Shown here: positions 1 to 7,875 of the stretch, one piece after another
Layout: each line of letters starts with the position of its first letter
Position numbering within the stretch: the stretch's first letter is position 1
Source: Deltaproteobacteria bacterium
GTDB lineage: Bacteria; Bdellovibrionota; UBA2394
DNA: 64,000 nucleotides
Assembly: GCA_017302715.1 (NCBI GenBank)
Contig: JAFLCD010000003.1
Coordinates: 1-64,000 of the forward strand
Direction of reading: 5' to 3'
Translations under genes and position numbers: made by a program
The notes under the pieces: generated by a model
Seen by the model: only the letters and a program-made list of their open reading frames with translations
Told to the model about the DNA's origin: nothing
Databases searched by the model: none

Positions 1-228
1 CTTCATATTCCACTTTTTTACGGAATTGATTTGTTGGGATTTTTTGACGGTGGAAATGTTTATCGATCGAATCGACAATTTCACCCGTGGGATTTGCGAT
101 ATGGAGCGGGTCCAGGATTTCAATGGAATACTCCTGTGGGTCCTCTCAAATTTGGCTACGGATTTATTTTAGGGCGAAGAGATGGTGAGCCGCTGGGACA
201 TTTCTATTTTGGAGTAGGACCTATTTAA
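1..228 (+). CDS. Omp85/BamA-TamA family outer-membrane barrel, C-terminal end (partial)
   Basis: This is the last 75 codons of a gene that begins before the window; the frame is open from base 1. The visible peptide has the alternating aromatic and hydrophobic pattern of the last strands of an Omp85 (bacterial surface antigen, D15) barrel: FDGGNVY, then RYGAGPGFQWNTPVGPLKFGYG, then a final strand HFYFGVGPI. Members insert or translocate proteins at the outer membrane (BamA, TamA). BamA barrels usually end in a terminal aromatic, whereas this one ends in GPI, so TamA or another family member is equally possible. Its stop overlaps by 8 bp the stop of the convergent phosphatase gene. Confidence 0.75.
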   Translation, partial: LHIPLFYGIDLLGFFDGGNVYRSNRQFHPWDLRYGAGPGFQWNTPVGPLKFGYGFILGRRDGEPLGHFYFGVGPI

Positions 229-1138
229 TTTTTAGCATTTCGTAGATCACGCCTAAACGAACGCCGGCATCCATACAAATGACTTTTTTCCATCCAATAT
301 AATCGATCAAACTTTTTAAAATGATAATGCCGCCGCTAAAAACATCGGCGCGATCAGCCGAAAGCCCAACTAAAGAAGGTCGGTCCACATTATCTCGAGC
401 ACAAACTTCGGAGAGCCAATGATCCGTTTGCTCGCGAGTAATCGACATATTATGCACAAGCTTTCTATCGTAAGCAGAAATTTTCTTTTCCATCGCCATC
501 AGAGTCGTCATGGTGCCCGCGACTCCAATGCCAAGGGTGTCCTCCATCTTTTCAAGCCATGGAACTTCTCGAAGTAGGCTCATCACATAATCTTTAGCAG
601 GATTTGGTGAACATTTTTTTTGTAAGTTAAATTTCTCGGTCAGAACGACGCTACCTACTTTTACCGAAACAGAACTTTCAATTCCCTGATCATTGCCTAA
701 GCAAAGCTCAGTGCTGGCTCCGCCGATATCAAAAATAATTTTTTTTGATTTTGAATCTGAAAATTCTTTTTGAACACTCCAAAAAGAGAGTTCTGCCTCG
801 CGATCTCCAGAAATAATTTCAACAGGGGCCGAAAAAATATCTTCGATTTGTTTTCGAACTTCCCCGCCATTTTTTGCTCGTCGAAGTGCTTCGGTTGCCA
901 CCACTTTAAATTCTTCAACGCGATGTTCTTTAAGAATGCCGGCATAATGTTTTAAAACTTTGTAAGCTCTCGCCCTAGCTTCTTCCGTAATGCTCGCACC
1001 TTGCGCAAGTCCTTTTGAAAGTCCGGTGACGTGAGCTTCATCGACGATGAGTTTGAGAGGTATGGCAGCGGATTCACCGCGGTCAGCAATGGTTAAAAGA
1101 ATAGAATTGGATCCAATGTCGATCGCGCCAACGCTCAT
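221..1138 (-). CDS. Ppx/GppA family phosphatase (exopolyphosphatase-like)
   Basis: The 305-residue protein is the short form of the Ppx/GppA family, which hydrolyses polyphosphate or pppGpp and belongs to the ASKHA fold. The phosphate-1 motif GAIDIGSNSILLTIAD lies at residues 4-19, the phosphate-2 motif FDIGGASTELCLG at about 136-148, and a third glycine box GVAGTMTTLMA at about 205-215. The E in SGDREAE (about 114) matches the family's catalytic glutamate. The C-terminal HD-like half of long E. coli Ppx is absent, which is normal for short forms. It follows tolB by 59 bp on the same strand and is probably the last gene of the tol operon. Whether it acts on polyphosphate or (p)ppGpp cannot be read from sequence. 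Confidence 0.87.
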   Translation of the reverse strand: MSVGAIDIGSNSILLTIADRGESAAIPLKLIVDEAHVTGLSKGLAQGASITEEARARAYKVLKHYAGILKEHRVEEFKVVATEALRRAKNGGEVRKQIEDIFSAPVEIISGDREAELSFWSVQKEFSDSKSKKIIFDIGGASTELCLGNDQGIESSVSVKVGSVVLTEKFNLQKKCSPNPAKDYVMSLLREVPWLEKMEDTLGIGVAGTMTTLMAMEKKISAYDRKLVHNMSITREQTDHWLSEVCARDNVDRPSLVGLSADRADVFSGGIIILKSLIDYIGWKKVICMDAGVRLGVIYEMLKIK

Positions 1139-1197
1139 AGTGCGAGCCAGACTACGAATGAAAATCTTTTAGGTCGAGCTTAAGTTGGAAACTCTAT

Positions 1198-2493
1198 TTA
1201 ATATCCTAAACGCGGCGACCAAGCTGGGTAAGAGGCTTCCCCGTTTAATTTCACCAAAGGATCCACTCGAGTTCCATCGGCTTTCATCACATAAATTTGA
1301 TAGTTGCCGGTTCTTCGCGAGCTAAAGGCGATAAGTTTTCCGTCGGGACTCCATGAGGGTGCTTCGTTATTTTTTGCATCGTAAGTGAGCCGCTCCATAT
1401 CATTGCCTTGATCATTCATCGCGAAAATATCGAAATCTCTGTCGGTATCCATTCCCGAAAATAAAATAAGATTTTCAGTTGGATTCCAGGCACAAGCGTC
1501 ATTTAAAGTTCCGACACGAGTGAGGCGAGTGACCTCCTCGTTTTTAAAATTATAAGTAAACACATGCAAATTTCCTAAACGATCGGAGCTAAAACAAATT
1601 TTCGAGCCATCAGGACTTGGATTTGGAGAAACATTGATGCCTTGTCGTTTGGTGAGCCGCTTTTTAATTTGTCCATCAGTGCTTAAAAGATAGATGTCTG
1701 GATTTCCATCGACCGAAAGCGAAGCCACCATCTCTCGACCGTTTGGCATCATCGCAGGTCGAAGTGCAGATCCTCTAAAGTTGGTGACTTGAGAATTTTT
1801 TCCATTCAGATCTGTTTTCCAAATATTCCAATGAATCGTAGAAGAAGAAGTATAATAAATATATCGACCATCCACTGACCAAGTAGGACCAAGATTAGTT
1901 CTTCCATTTTGAACGAGTGGACGAGCATTGCGTCCGTTAAAATCCATCACCCAAATTTCTTTTCCTCGTGTTCCTGGCTTTTGATAAGAGAACGCGATCT
2001 TGGTAGAGAAAAGTCCTTTTTTACCGGTTACGATTTCAACGATATCATCTCCAAACTGATGAGCGAGAAGCGAATGATCGGAGCGTTTGGTTCGGTAAGT
2101 TTTTTGGATCAAAGTTTTTCCGGTGGTGATATCAAAAACATAAGCTTCGAGTGCAGGATTTTTTCCTTCCATCAAAAGTTTTGCGCGCACGAGATAAAGA
2201 GCGCCAACTTGTCGCCAAGAATCTACTTTCACGGTTTGAATCGGACCTGTGATGGTGGATTCTAAAAATGAATCAGCAGGAAGAACTTTAAATACTCTTG
2301 AGAAAATAAGATCGGCTGTGAGATCCGCTTCGAGATCCGTCGCAATTTTCGTAGCTTCGTTATTATCAGCCGGCTTTAAAAAAGCTTGAATGGCAATCGG
2401 AACCGCTGCGTCTTTTGCTTGTTTAAGAACTACGGATTGGGCAAAAGCTGGAGCGGCGAAAATAAAAAATAAATAAGTGATTAAGGTTCGCAT
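1198..2493 (-). CDS. tolB: Tol-Pal system periplasmic protein TolB
   Basis: The 431-residue length is typical of TolB. Residues 1-18 form a signal peptide ending in APAFA before QS. The N-terminal domain (about 20-150) precedes a six-bladed propeller made of TolB/PD40 repeats, visible as GRYIYYTSSS, GNPDIYLLS, GSKICFSSDRLGNLHVF, DRDFDIFAMN and GKLIAFSSRRTGNYQIYVM. In the family TolB links Pal at the outer membrane to the TolQRA motor during constriction. The start overlaps the end of the TolA-like gene by 13 bp, so translation is likely coupled. No pal gene follows; a Ppx/GppA gene does. Confidence 0.95.
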   Translation of the reverse strand: MRTLITYLFFIFAAPAFAQSVVLKQAKDAAVPIAIQAFLKPADNNEATKIATDLEADLTADLIFSRVFKVLPADSFLESTITGPIQTVKVDSWRQVGALYLVRAKLLMEGKNPALEAYVFDITTGKTLIQKTYRTKRSDHSLLAHQFGDDIVEIVTGKKGLFSTKIAFSYQKPGTRGKEIWVMDFNGRNARPLVQNGRTNLGPTWSVDGRYIYYTSSSTIHWNIWKTDLNGKNSQVTNFRGSALRPAMMPNGREMVASLSVDGNPDIYLLSTDGQIKKRLTKRQGINVSPNPSPDGSKICFSSDRLGNLHVFTYNFKNEEVTRLTRVGTLNDACAWNPTENLILFSGMDTDRDFDIFAMNDQGNDMERLTYDAKNNEAPSWSPDGKLIAFSSRRTGNYQIYVMKADGTRVDPLVKLNGEASYPAWSPRLGY

Positions 2494-3218
2494 GTGATCA
2501 GAGTTTCCTTCCCTTGAAGTTCGGCAATAATATCTTTGGCAAAACTTTCTGAGTCGACAGCTTTACGAATGGCAATTTCGCAACTTCTGTCGAGCATCGT
2601 AAAGCCCGAAGATTTAATCGTTTGAAGCGCGGCAATTTGAAATTGATTTCCATCGCCTAAAAGTTTGACCGCTAAATAACCACGCACGTCTGGATTCTTT
2701 CTGCGAAATCCTCCAGCGTCAGTAAGCTCAAAATATCTTCGCATGGCGGATTGTAAAGCTTGCTCGGCTGGACTCGGTGGCCGCATACTTCTTCCACCTG
2801 TTCCTGTTGCGCCCTTCTCACCTTTTTCAGATTTCGGGAAATTATTTTGTTTAGGTTTCGGTCGATCATCTTCTTTGGATGATTCGGCTTTGAGTTTATC
2901 CAAAATAGATTTCACATTCTCTTTTGTCTGAGTTTTTGGCTTTGCGATTGGTTTAATTTTTTTCATTTCTTTTAAAATTTTGGGAGCTTCAGCTGGTGGC
3001 TTTTGATGCACAATGGGTGCAGGCAAATCTTTTTCATTTTTTCCAAGCTTCATGGCCGTGTCGGTCATTTTATAAGTCAGATCAATTTGAATGGCACCCA
3101 GTGAGCGAAATTCTCTTTCGCGCGCTTGAAAAAATAAAAGTGAAAGTCTTCCTGACCAAAGCAAAGCGGCAATGAGAATAAAGTGAAGTAGAAATGATAA
3201 ACTTAAGGCGCGGCCCAT
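2481..3218 (-). CDS. tolA: TolA-like / TonB-C-terminal envelope-spanning protein
   Basis: The 245-residue protein has a single N-terminal membrane anchor (about 5-29), then a Lys/Pro/Glu-rich periplasmic stretch (about 65-150, with KPPAEAPK and KPKTQTKENV), and a C-terminal domain with TonB/TolA-type features (RGYLAVKLLGDGNQFQIAALQTIKSSGF, about 185-212). In the family this protein transmits the TolQR proton-driven motion across the periplasm to TolB and Pal. It is shorter than E. coli TolA (421 residues), mainly in the middle domain. Position between tolR and tolB supports TolA rather than TonB. The GC-poor linker is consistent with the neighbours. Confidence 0.85.
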   Translation of the reverse strand: MGRALSLSFLLHFILIAALLWSGRLSLLFFQAREREFRSLGAIQIDLTYKMTDTAMKLGKNEKDLPAPIVHQKPPAEAPKILKEMKKIKPIAKPKTQTKENVKSILDKLKAESSKEDDRPKPKQNNFPKSEKGEKGATGTGGRSMRPPSPAEQALQSAMRRYFELTDAGGFRRKNPDVRGYLAVKLLGDGNQFQIAALQTIKSSGFTMLDRSCEIAIRKAVDSESFAKDIIAELQGKETLITCEP

Positions 3219-3228
3219 TCGGGTGCTC

Positions 3229-3645
3229 CTAATTTGTTGGATCCGTAAAAAACGAGATCTTGTAAACCCCGGCCGATTGAATATTGGCCATTACTTTAAT
3301 AATAAAACCGTATGGAACGCTTTCATCTCCGCGAAGAATGAGATCTTTCTTTTCTCGGTTTGCGTAAATGGCCGCCAATTTTTTATTGAGCTCGGCAAAG
3401 CCGACTTGGGTTCTTCCAATATAAATACTTTGGTCTTTTCGAATCGCAACAACGACGGCTTCTTCTTCCATGCCAGCCGATTTCGCTTTGGCTTTAGGCA
3501 AAGTGACATCGACGGTGTCGTTCATCAGCGGAGCTGCGACCATAAAAATGATCAAAAGCACCAGCATGATGTCGACCATCGGAATAATATTAATTTCTGC
3601 ATTCAATTCCGAGTCGTTTTGATTTTTAGGCGAGCCAAATGCCAA
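3229..3645 (-). CDS. tolR: Biopolymer transport protein TolR/ExbD family
   Basis: The 138-residue protein has the standard TolR/ExbD layout. A short polar N-terminus is followed by one membrane helix (about 19-40, IIPMVDIMLVLLIIFMVAAP) that carries the conserved proton-pathway aspartate at about D25. A periplasmic domain follows, with the family pattern VTLPKAKA...EEAVVVAIRKDQSIYI. With TolQ it forms the proton-driven stator of the Tol motor in the inner membrane. It sits 1 bp downstream of tolQ and 10 bp upstream of tolA on the same strand, so co-expression is very likely. Confidence 0.93.
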   Translation of the reverse strand: MAFGSPKNQNDSELNAEINIIPMVDIMLVLLIIFMVAAPLMNDTVDVTLPKAKAKSAGMEEEAVVVAIRKDQSIYIGRTQVGFAELNKKLAAIYANREKKDLILRGDESVPYGFIIKVMANIQSAGVYKISFFTDPTN

Positions 3646-3646
3646 C

Positions 3647-4360
3647 TTACACGCTCCTCTTAGCCATATTCATAAAATCGGATGAGAAATGTTGCATCGA
3701 AGCTCCGACATTTCGAATGTGGCTGATAAAATAATTGTAAAAAAGCACGGCCGGAATCGCAGCAAAAAGTCCCATGGCGGTTGCGATCAAAGCTTCGGCA
3801 ATACCAGGAGCAACAACGGCTAGATTACTTGCGCCCGTCGCTCCGATATTAATAAACGAAGTCATAATTCCCCAAACGGTTCCGAATAAACCAATAAAAG
3901 GAGAGGTACTCGCCGTACTTGCAAGAAAAGCCAAATTTCTTTGAAGCAAAGAAACTTCAACGGCTGAAGATTTATCTAAAGTCCGAGAGAGATTGGTTTC
4001 TAAAAGTTCTAAGGTGTGAGCTCGATCGAACTTTAGCGCTACAATGGAGTTAAATTCTTGAAGTCCAGACTCAAAAACTCGAGTCATGGGAGCTGTGGGA
4101 TGAGCTTTCGCTGCGCGAGTGGCGGATTCTAAAGAGCCCGCAGACCAAAAACTTTCAGCAAATTGAATATTTTCTTTTGCCGCAGTGCGCAAAAACCACC
4201 ATTTCCAAAAAATAATTGTCCAACTGATGATGGAGGCCAGAAGTAAAAGCAACATCACGCCTTTAACTACCCATCCCGCTTGGCCAATGAGTCCAAAGAC
4301 ATTCATGGAGCCGGCAGGAGAATCACCAACTAACGAAAGTAAAAAGATATTCTTCATCAT
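3647..4360 (-). CDS. tolQ: MotA/TolQ/ExbB proton channel family protein TolQ
   Basis: With the ATG at 4360 the protein has 237 residues, close to E. coli TolQ (230). It has three membrane helices: one near residues 30-52 (VMLLLLLASIISWTIIFWKWW) and two in the second half, including the conserved block AFLASTASTSPFIGLFGTVWGIM and the region AEALIATAMGLFAAIPAVLFYNYF. It is the proton channel subunit partnering TolR. A TTG at 4396 in the same frame would add 12 residues (MPTSPSNVIILF), but I see no ribosome site for it and prefer the tandem ATG. It is the first gene of the tol cluster and faces away from ftsE. Confidence 0.93.
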   Translation of the reverse strand: MMKNIFLLSLVGDSPAGSMNVFGLIGQAGWVVKGVMLLLLLASIISWTIIFWKWWFLRTAAKENIQFAESFWSAGSLESATRAAKAHPTAPMTRVFESGLQEFNSIVALKFDRAHTLELLETNLSRTLDKSSAVEVSLLQRNLAFLASTASTSPFIGLFGTVWGIMTSFINIGATGASNLAVVAPGIAEALIATAMGLFAAIPAVLFYNYFISHIRNVGASMQHFSSDFMNMAKRSV

Positions 4361-4421
4361 GAATAAAATGATTACATTAGAAGGTGAGGTTGGCAACGAC
4401 TGAACTTAAAGAGGAGGTCCC

Positions 4422-5162
4422 TTGCTGTTCGAATTCAAAAACGTAGGAAAAACCTACGGCATTCAGAAAATTTTTCATGATGTGAAATTTAAATTGGACA
4501 GAGGAACTTTTTCAATTGTCACCGGTCCGAGTGGTGCAGGCAAAACGACTTTTTTCAAAATGCTTTGCGGCATTGAGCGACCCAATGAGGGTGAGGTTCA
4601 TTTTCTTGGAAAGAAACTTATTGAGCACTCGCCAACACATTTAAAAAATATCGGACTTATTTTTCAAAGTCCTAAGGGCTTGCCCGATATGTCGGTGGCC
4701 GAAAATATTGGCCTGCCTTTGGCGATCGATCGAATGTCGAAATCTGAACGAGATGGCAAAGTCGCCCGTTGGTTAGATATTTTAGGACTACGCTCTAAGG
4801 CCAATGCTCTTTATCGAGAATTATCCGGCGGAGAAATTCAAAAAGCTGAATTCGCTCGCGCGCTAATTCGCAAACCTCGACTTATTTTAGCGGATGAACC
4901 TACAGCGCATTTGGATTCGGTTCAGGCCGATCTACTTTTAGATGTGCTTTGGGAACATTATAAGGATGGAGCAACAGTTTTTATTTCGACTCATCATCCG
5001 CCCCGATTTGAGCATCCAGAAATTCATCGATACCATGTTTCAAATATGACGATCAGAAGAATCGGAGCTTCGGTCGACTTATCTCAAGCAGCAAATCTGG
5101 GTGGGCTTCCTCTTTTTGATCCTGCTCAACTTCAAGATCAAAATTCGGAGGAGACCCTATGA
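4422..5162 (+). CDS. ftsE: Cell-division ABC transporter ATP-binding protein FtsE
   Basis: The 246-residue ATPase starts at a TTG preceded by a strong ribosome site (GAGGAGG at 4411-4417). Walker A GPSGAGKT is at about 35-42, the Q-loop at FQSPKG, the signature LSGGE at 134-138, Walker B LILADEP at 154-160 and the H-loop in STHHP. In the family FtsE binds FtsX and turns ATP hydrolysis into activation of septal peptidoglycan hydrolases. The identification rests mainly on the next gene, an FtsX-like permease overlapping by four bases (ATGA). The C-terminal 30 residues beyond the ATPase fold are not recognisable. Confidence 0.87.
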   Translation: MLFEFKNVGKTYGIQKIFHDVKFKLDRGTFSIVTGPSGAGKTTFFKMLCGIERPNEGEVHFLGKKLIEHSPTHLKNIGLIFQSPKGLPDMSVAENIGLPLAIDRMSKSERDGKVARWLDILGLRSKANALYRELSGGEIQKAEFARALIRKPRLILADEPTAHLDSVQADLLLDVLWEHYKDGATVFISTHHPPRFEHPEIHRYHVSNMTIRRIGASVDLSQAANLGGLPLFDPAQLQDQNSEETL

Positions 5163-5953
5163 TTCGTTTTTTTCTAAAGGAAGCAGGAATGCTAACGGCC
5201 TTCGTCATTTTAGCCGGCCTTCTTTTACTTTGTCTGTGGGTGAGTGAAAATTTTCAAAGAAATGTTTTTAAAGATTTTCAAAATACTCAGATTTCCGTGG
5301 TGATTAAAGATCGCGGCGAACCCGCACTCAAAGAGCTTTTGGCGAATAATTCAAACGTGGTTCAGTACAAAATTTATCGTTCGAAAGATAACAAAGATCG
5401 TTTGGGACAACTTTATCCCGAACTAAAAAATTTGATCGGGCCCCTAGAAGATAAATTTTTTCCAACTTCCGCGATCGTTGCGGTAAAAGATGGCCCAGCT
5501 TTTTTAAGTTTGCTGAAGTTGAGCCCACAAATTGTAGAAACTCAAATTGTACATCAGCCCCCAATGGAACTTGCGCGCTTTATTCAGATTCTCACTTTTA
5601 TTTTTTCTCTTCTCTGGTTGCTTACCTTAACCTTGGTTCTCTATTTCAATTTAGAAAGATTAACGGCTAAAGAGCAGGCGCGTTGGTCATTGATGAAGAT
5701 GCTTGGCGAAAGACCTGAGAGATTATTTTTGCCTCTACTGTACGGCCAAAGTTTAAGAATCGGAGTTGCTTCTGTTTTCGCTATTTTGATTGCGCTGATC
5801 AGCGTGTTTAGAGTGCGAACGATGTTTGCTTGGAATTGGTCTGCGATTCCATTTGGATCTTGGGTAGGTTTCTTTGCGCTCTCTCTTTTGATGACGGCTG
5901 TGATTTCATTTGTATTATTTTATCAGCGATTCAAGAGGGTCACTCTCGGGTGA
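5159..5953 (+). CDS. ftsX: Cell-division protein FtsX (permease-like)
   Basis: The 264-residue protein has the FtsX topology: one N-terminal membrane helix (about 10-28), a periplasmic domain of about 110 residues, and three C-terminal helices (about 145-165, 197-215 and 225-255). FtsX carries the ATP-driven conformational change of FtsE to a periplasmic coiled-coil partner. The neighbours fit: ftsE overlaps upstream and a secreted coiled-coil gene overlaps downstream. The start ATG lies inside the ftsE stop (ATGA), indicating coupled translation. Confidence 0.87.
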   Translation: MIRFFLKEAGMLTAFVILAGLLLLCLWVSENFQRNVFKDFQNTQISVVIKDRGEPALKELLANNSNVVQYKIYRSKDNKDRLGQLYPELKNLIGPLEDKFFPTSAIVAVKDGPAFLSLLKLSPQIVETQIVHQPPMELARFIQILTFIFSLLWLLTLTLVLYFNLERLTAKEQARWSLMKMLGERPERLFLPLLYGQSLRIGVASVFAILIALISVFRVRTMFAWNWSAIPFGSWVGFFALSLLMTAVISFVLFYQRFKRVTLG

Positions 5954-6507
5954 AGAATTCTTTTTTTCGATTAAAGCTTAGTTTTCTAGGGCTTTTGATG
6001 TTGGTTTGCATAAATGCAGATGCAAAAATTGTGGAAAGCCGTGGAGTCGAAAAAGTAAAAGCAAGAATCGCTAAGCTAAAAGAAGAAGTTTCTAATTTAA
6101 AATCATCTTCTCGAGAGATTGAAGAGCAACAAAAGGCGCTTCTTCGAGAGCTCAAAGATCATGAAAGAGAATTTTCTCGCCGGTTCGAGCGCGTTTTGGT
6201 TCCGCTACTTCATTGGCCTTCTTTAGCTTCGGCGACGAAAGCTTCTTCGTGGCTTGAGCGAGAACATCTCAAGTTCATTTTGTCTCAGACTCGTCAACGG
6301 ATTATTTCTGAACCTTTGCAACTTATTTCGGATCGCGAATTGAAATTGTCTCAGAGTGAAAGCTTTAAATCAGAACTTGCTGCAACCCTTAAATCATTAG
6401 AGTCTAAAGAGGGCCTTTTAGATCTTCAATTAGAAGAATTAAGGCAATTGGAGCGGCAAACTGTGAAGAAAAAGGTTTCCAAAACCCCCGCGACTGAGTC
6501 GAATTAA
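5950..6507 (+). CDS. Secreted coiled-coil protein in the EnvC position, no LytM domain
   Basis: I place the start at the GTG at 5950, which overlaps the ftsX stop as GTGA. This gives 185 residues with a good signal peptide (KLSFLGLLMLVCINADA, about 8-24). Longer in-frame starts upstream would run through ftsX and are rejected. Residues about 35-85 and 125-175 are strongly predicted coiled coil (RIAKLKEEVSNLKSSSREIEEQQKALLRELK in heptad style), joined by a less regular segment. Position after ftsEX matches EnvC-like activators or PcsB/RipC-type partners of FtsX, but no LytM/M23 or other hydrolase domain follows. I infer an FtsX adaptor; that is not shown. Confidence 0.7.
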   Translation: MKNSFFRLKLSFLGLLMLVCINADAKIVESRGVEKVKARIAKLKEEVSNLKSSSREIEEQQKALLRELKDHEREFSRRFERVLVPLLHWPSLASATKASSWLEREHLKFILSQTRQRIISEPLQLISDRELKLSQSESFKSELAATLKSLESKEGLLDLQLEELRQLERQTVKKKVSKTPATESN

Positions 6508-6524
6508 AGAGAAAGAAGGTTTCT

Positions 6525-7868
6525 GTGAAAATGAAGAGAGGTCTGTTTGTAATTATTTCGCTTTCGATCATTTCGTTTTTTTCGGGAGGTGTTTGGACCT
6601 ATCTTTTTTCGGAAGACGCGAGTCGAGAAGCTTATAAAAATTTCGGCCTTTTCACTAAAGTCTACGATATCGTCAAAAAAAATTACGTTGAAGAACCCAA
6701 AGACGATAATCTTGTTCAAGGATCGATCCGAGGAATGCTTGAGAGTTTAGATCCGCATTCTGTCTATATGACTAAAGAGGAATTCGCCGAAATGCAGGCG
6801 GATACTCGAGGTCAGTTTGGTGGATTAGGAATCGAAATCGCCAAGAAAAATGGAATGCTTACCGTTATTTCGCCCATCGAAGATACTCCAGCGTTTCAAG
6901 CTGGAATCAAGGCTGGCGATATTATCGCCAAGATCATGGATCAACCCACGGACAAACTTTCTATTTTCGATGCTGTTAAGCTTATGCGCGGAAAACCAGG
7001 AACGACCGTTGAAATTTGGATTCGTCGTGAAGGTGTTGATAAACTTTTAAATTTCAAAGTAAAGCGCGCCGTCATTAGCGTAAAAAGCGTCACTTCCAAA
7101 GTGGTGGATGGTTTTGGAGTGGTAAAGATTAAACAATTCTTAGAGCATTCCGCCGATGAAATGCAAAAAGCTTTAAAGCAGCTTTCTAAAGAGGCTCCTC
7201 TGAAAGGATTGGTTTTGGATTTACGAAATAATCCTGGAGGGCTTTTGCAACAAGCTGTTGAAGTTGTCGATACTTTTATCGATAAAGGCCTCATCGTGTA
7301 CACTCAAGGCCGCGACAAAGTTCAATTTGATAAAAAATTCGCTGTCGCTAAAGGCACTGAACCTTTTTACCCCATTGTTGTTTTGGTTAACGGCGGAAGT
7401 GCCTCGGCAAGCGAGATTGTATCGGGAGCTCTTCAGGATCATAAGAGAGCGCATGTGATGGGAACCCAAACATTTGGAAAAGGTTCCGTTCAAAATGTAA
7501 TTCCTCTCGAGGATGGAAGTGGGATTAAATTAACCGTCGCTCTTTATTATTTGCCATCGGGCAGAACGATTCAGGGCTTGGGAATTACTCCTGATAAAAT
7601 TGTAAAAGCTTTGGATGAAGCCGATGCCCTTTTAAAAGAAAAAGATTTGCCAGGGCATATCATTGGCCACGATGAAAAAAAAGGTGAGCTCGAAAATCCT
7701 GCTGCCGCAAAATCAGAACCTAAAAAAGAGAAGAAAATCGATACAAAGGGCATGACAGCTCTTGAGAAAGAAGACTTTCAGTTAGCAAAAGCAATCGATT
7801 ATCTTAAAGAGAAAATTAAATTGGCGGATAGCGATCCTAAAAAAGAAACGGCACCGGTTAAGAAATAA
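6525..7868 (+). CDS. C-terminal processing protease, S41 family (CtpA/Prc-like)
   Basis: The 447-residue protein has an N-terminal signal/anchor (about 5-27), a PDZ domain (about 85-175, GQFGGLGIEIAKKNGMLTVISPIEDTPAFQAGIKAGDII) and an S41 catalytic domain. The nucleophile box GGSASASE is at about 290-298 and the catalytic lysine in TFGKGSVQ at about 320. Family members cleave the C-termini of periplasmic proteins, in several bacteria controlling cell-wall hydrolases. The start chosen is GTG at 6525, 5 bp after AGAAGG; ATG at 6531 is possible. The last 90 residues are Lys/Glu-rich. It follows ftsEX and the coiled-coil gene by 17 bp, suggesting one envelope operon. Confidence 0.92.
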   Translation: MKMKRGLFVIISLSIISFFSGGVWTYLFSEDASREAYKNFGLFTKVYDIVKKNYVEEPKDDNLVQGSIRGMLESLDPHSVYMTKEEFAEMQADTRGQFGGLGIEIAKKNGMLTVISPIEDTPAFQAGIKAGDIIAKIMDQPTDKLSIFDAVKLMRGKPGTTVEIWIRREGVDKLLNFKVKRAVISVKSVTSKVVDGFGVVKIKQFLEHSADEMQKALKQLSKEAPLKGLVLDLRNNPGGLLQQAVEVVDTFIDKGLIVYTQGRDKVQFDKKFAVAKGTEPFYPIVVLVNGGSASASEIVSGALQDHKRAHVMGTQTFGKGSVQNVIPLEDGSGIKLTVALYYLPSGRTIQGLGITPDKIVKALDEADALLKEKDLPGHIIGHDEKKGELENPAAAKSEPKKEKKIDTKGMTALEKEDFQLAKAIDYLKEKIKLADSDPKKETAPVKK

Positions 7869-7875
7869 GTAGAGC

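Noticed and set aside
2672-2931. Short open frames on both strands inside tolA
   Set aside because: They are shadows of the Lys/Pro-rich tolA linker.
3223-3663. 146-codon open frame antisense to tolR
   Set aside because: It is the mirror of a clear tolR gene; it has no domain, and codon use looks non-coding.
5830-5949. Upstream extension of the coiled-coil gene
   Set aside because: The extension runs inside ftsX; the GTG at 5950 overlaps the ftsX stop and gives a proper signal peptide.
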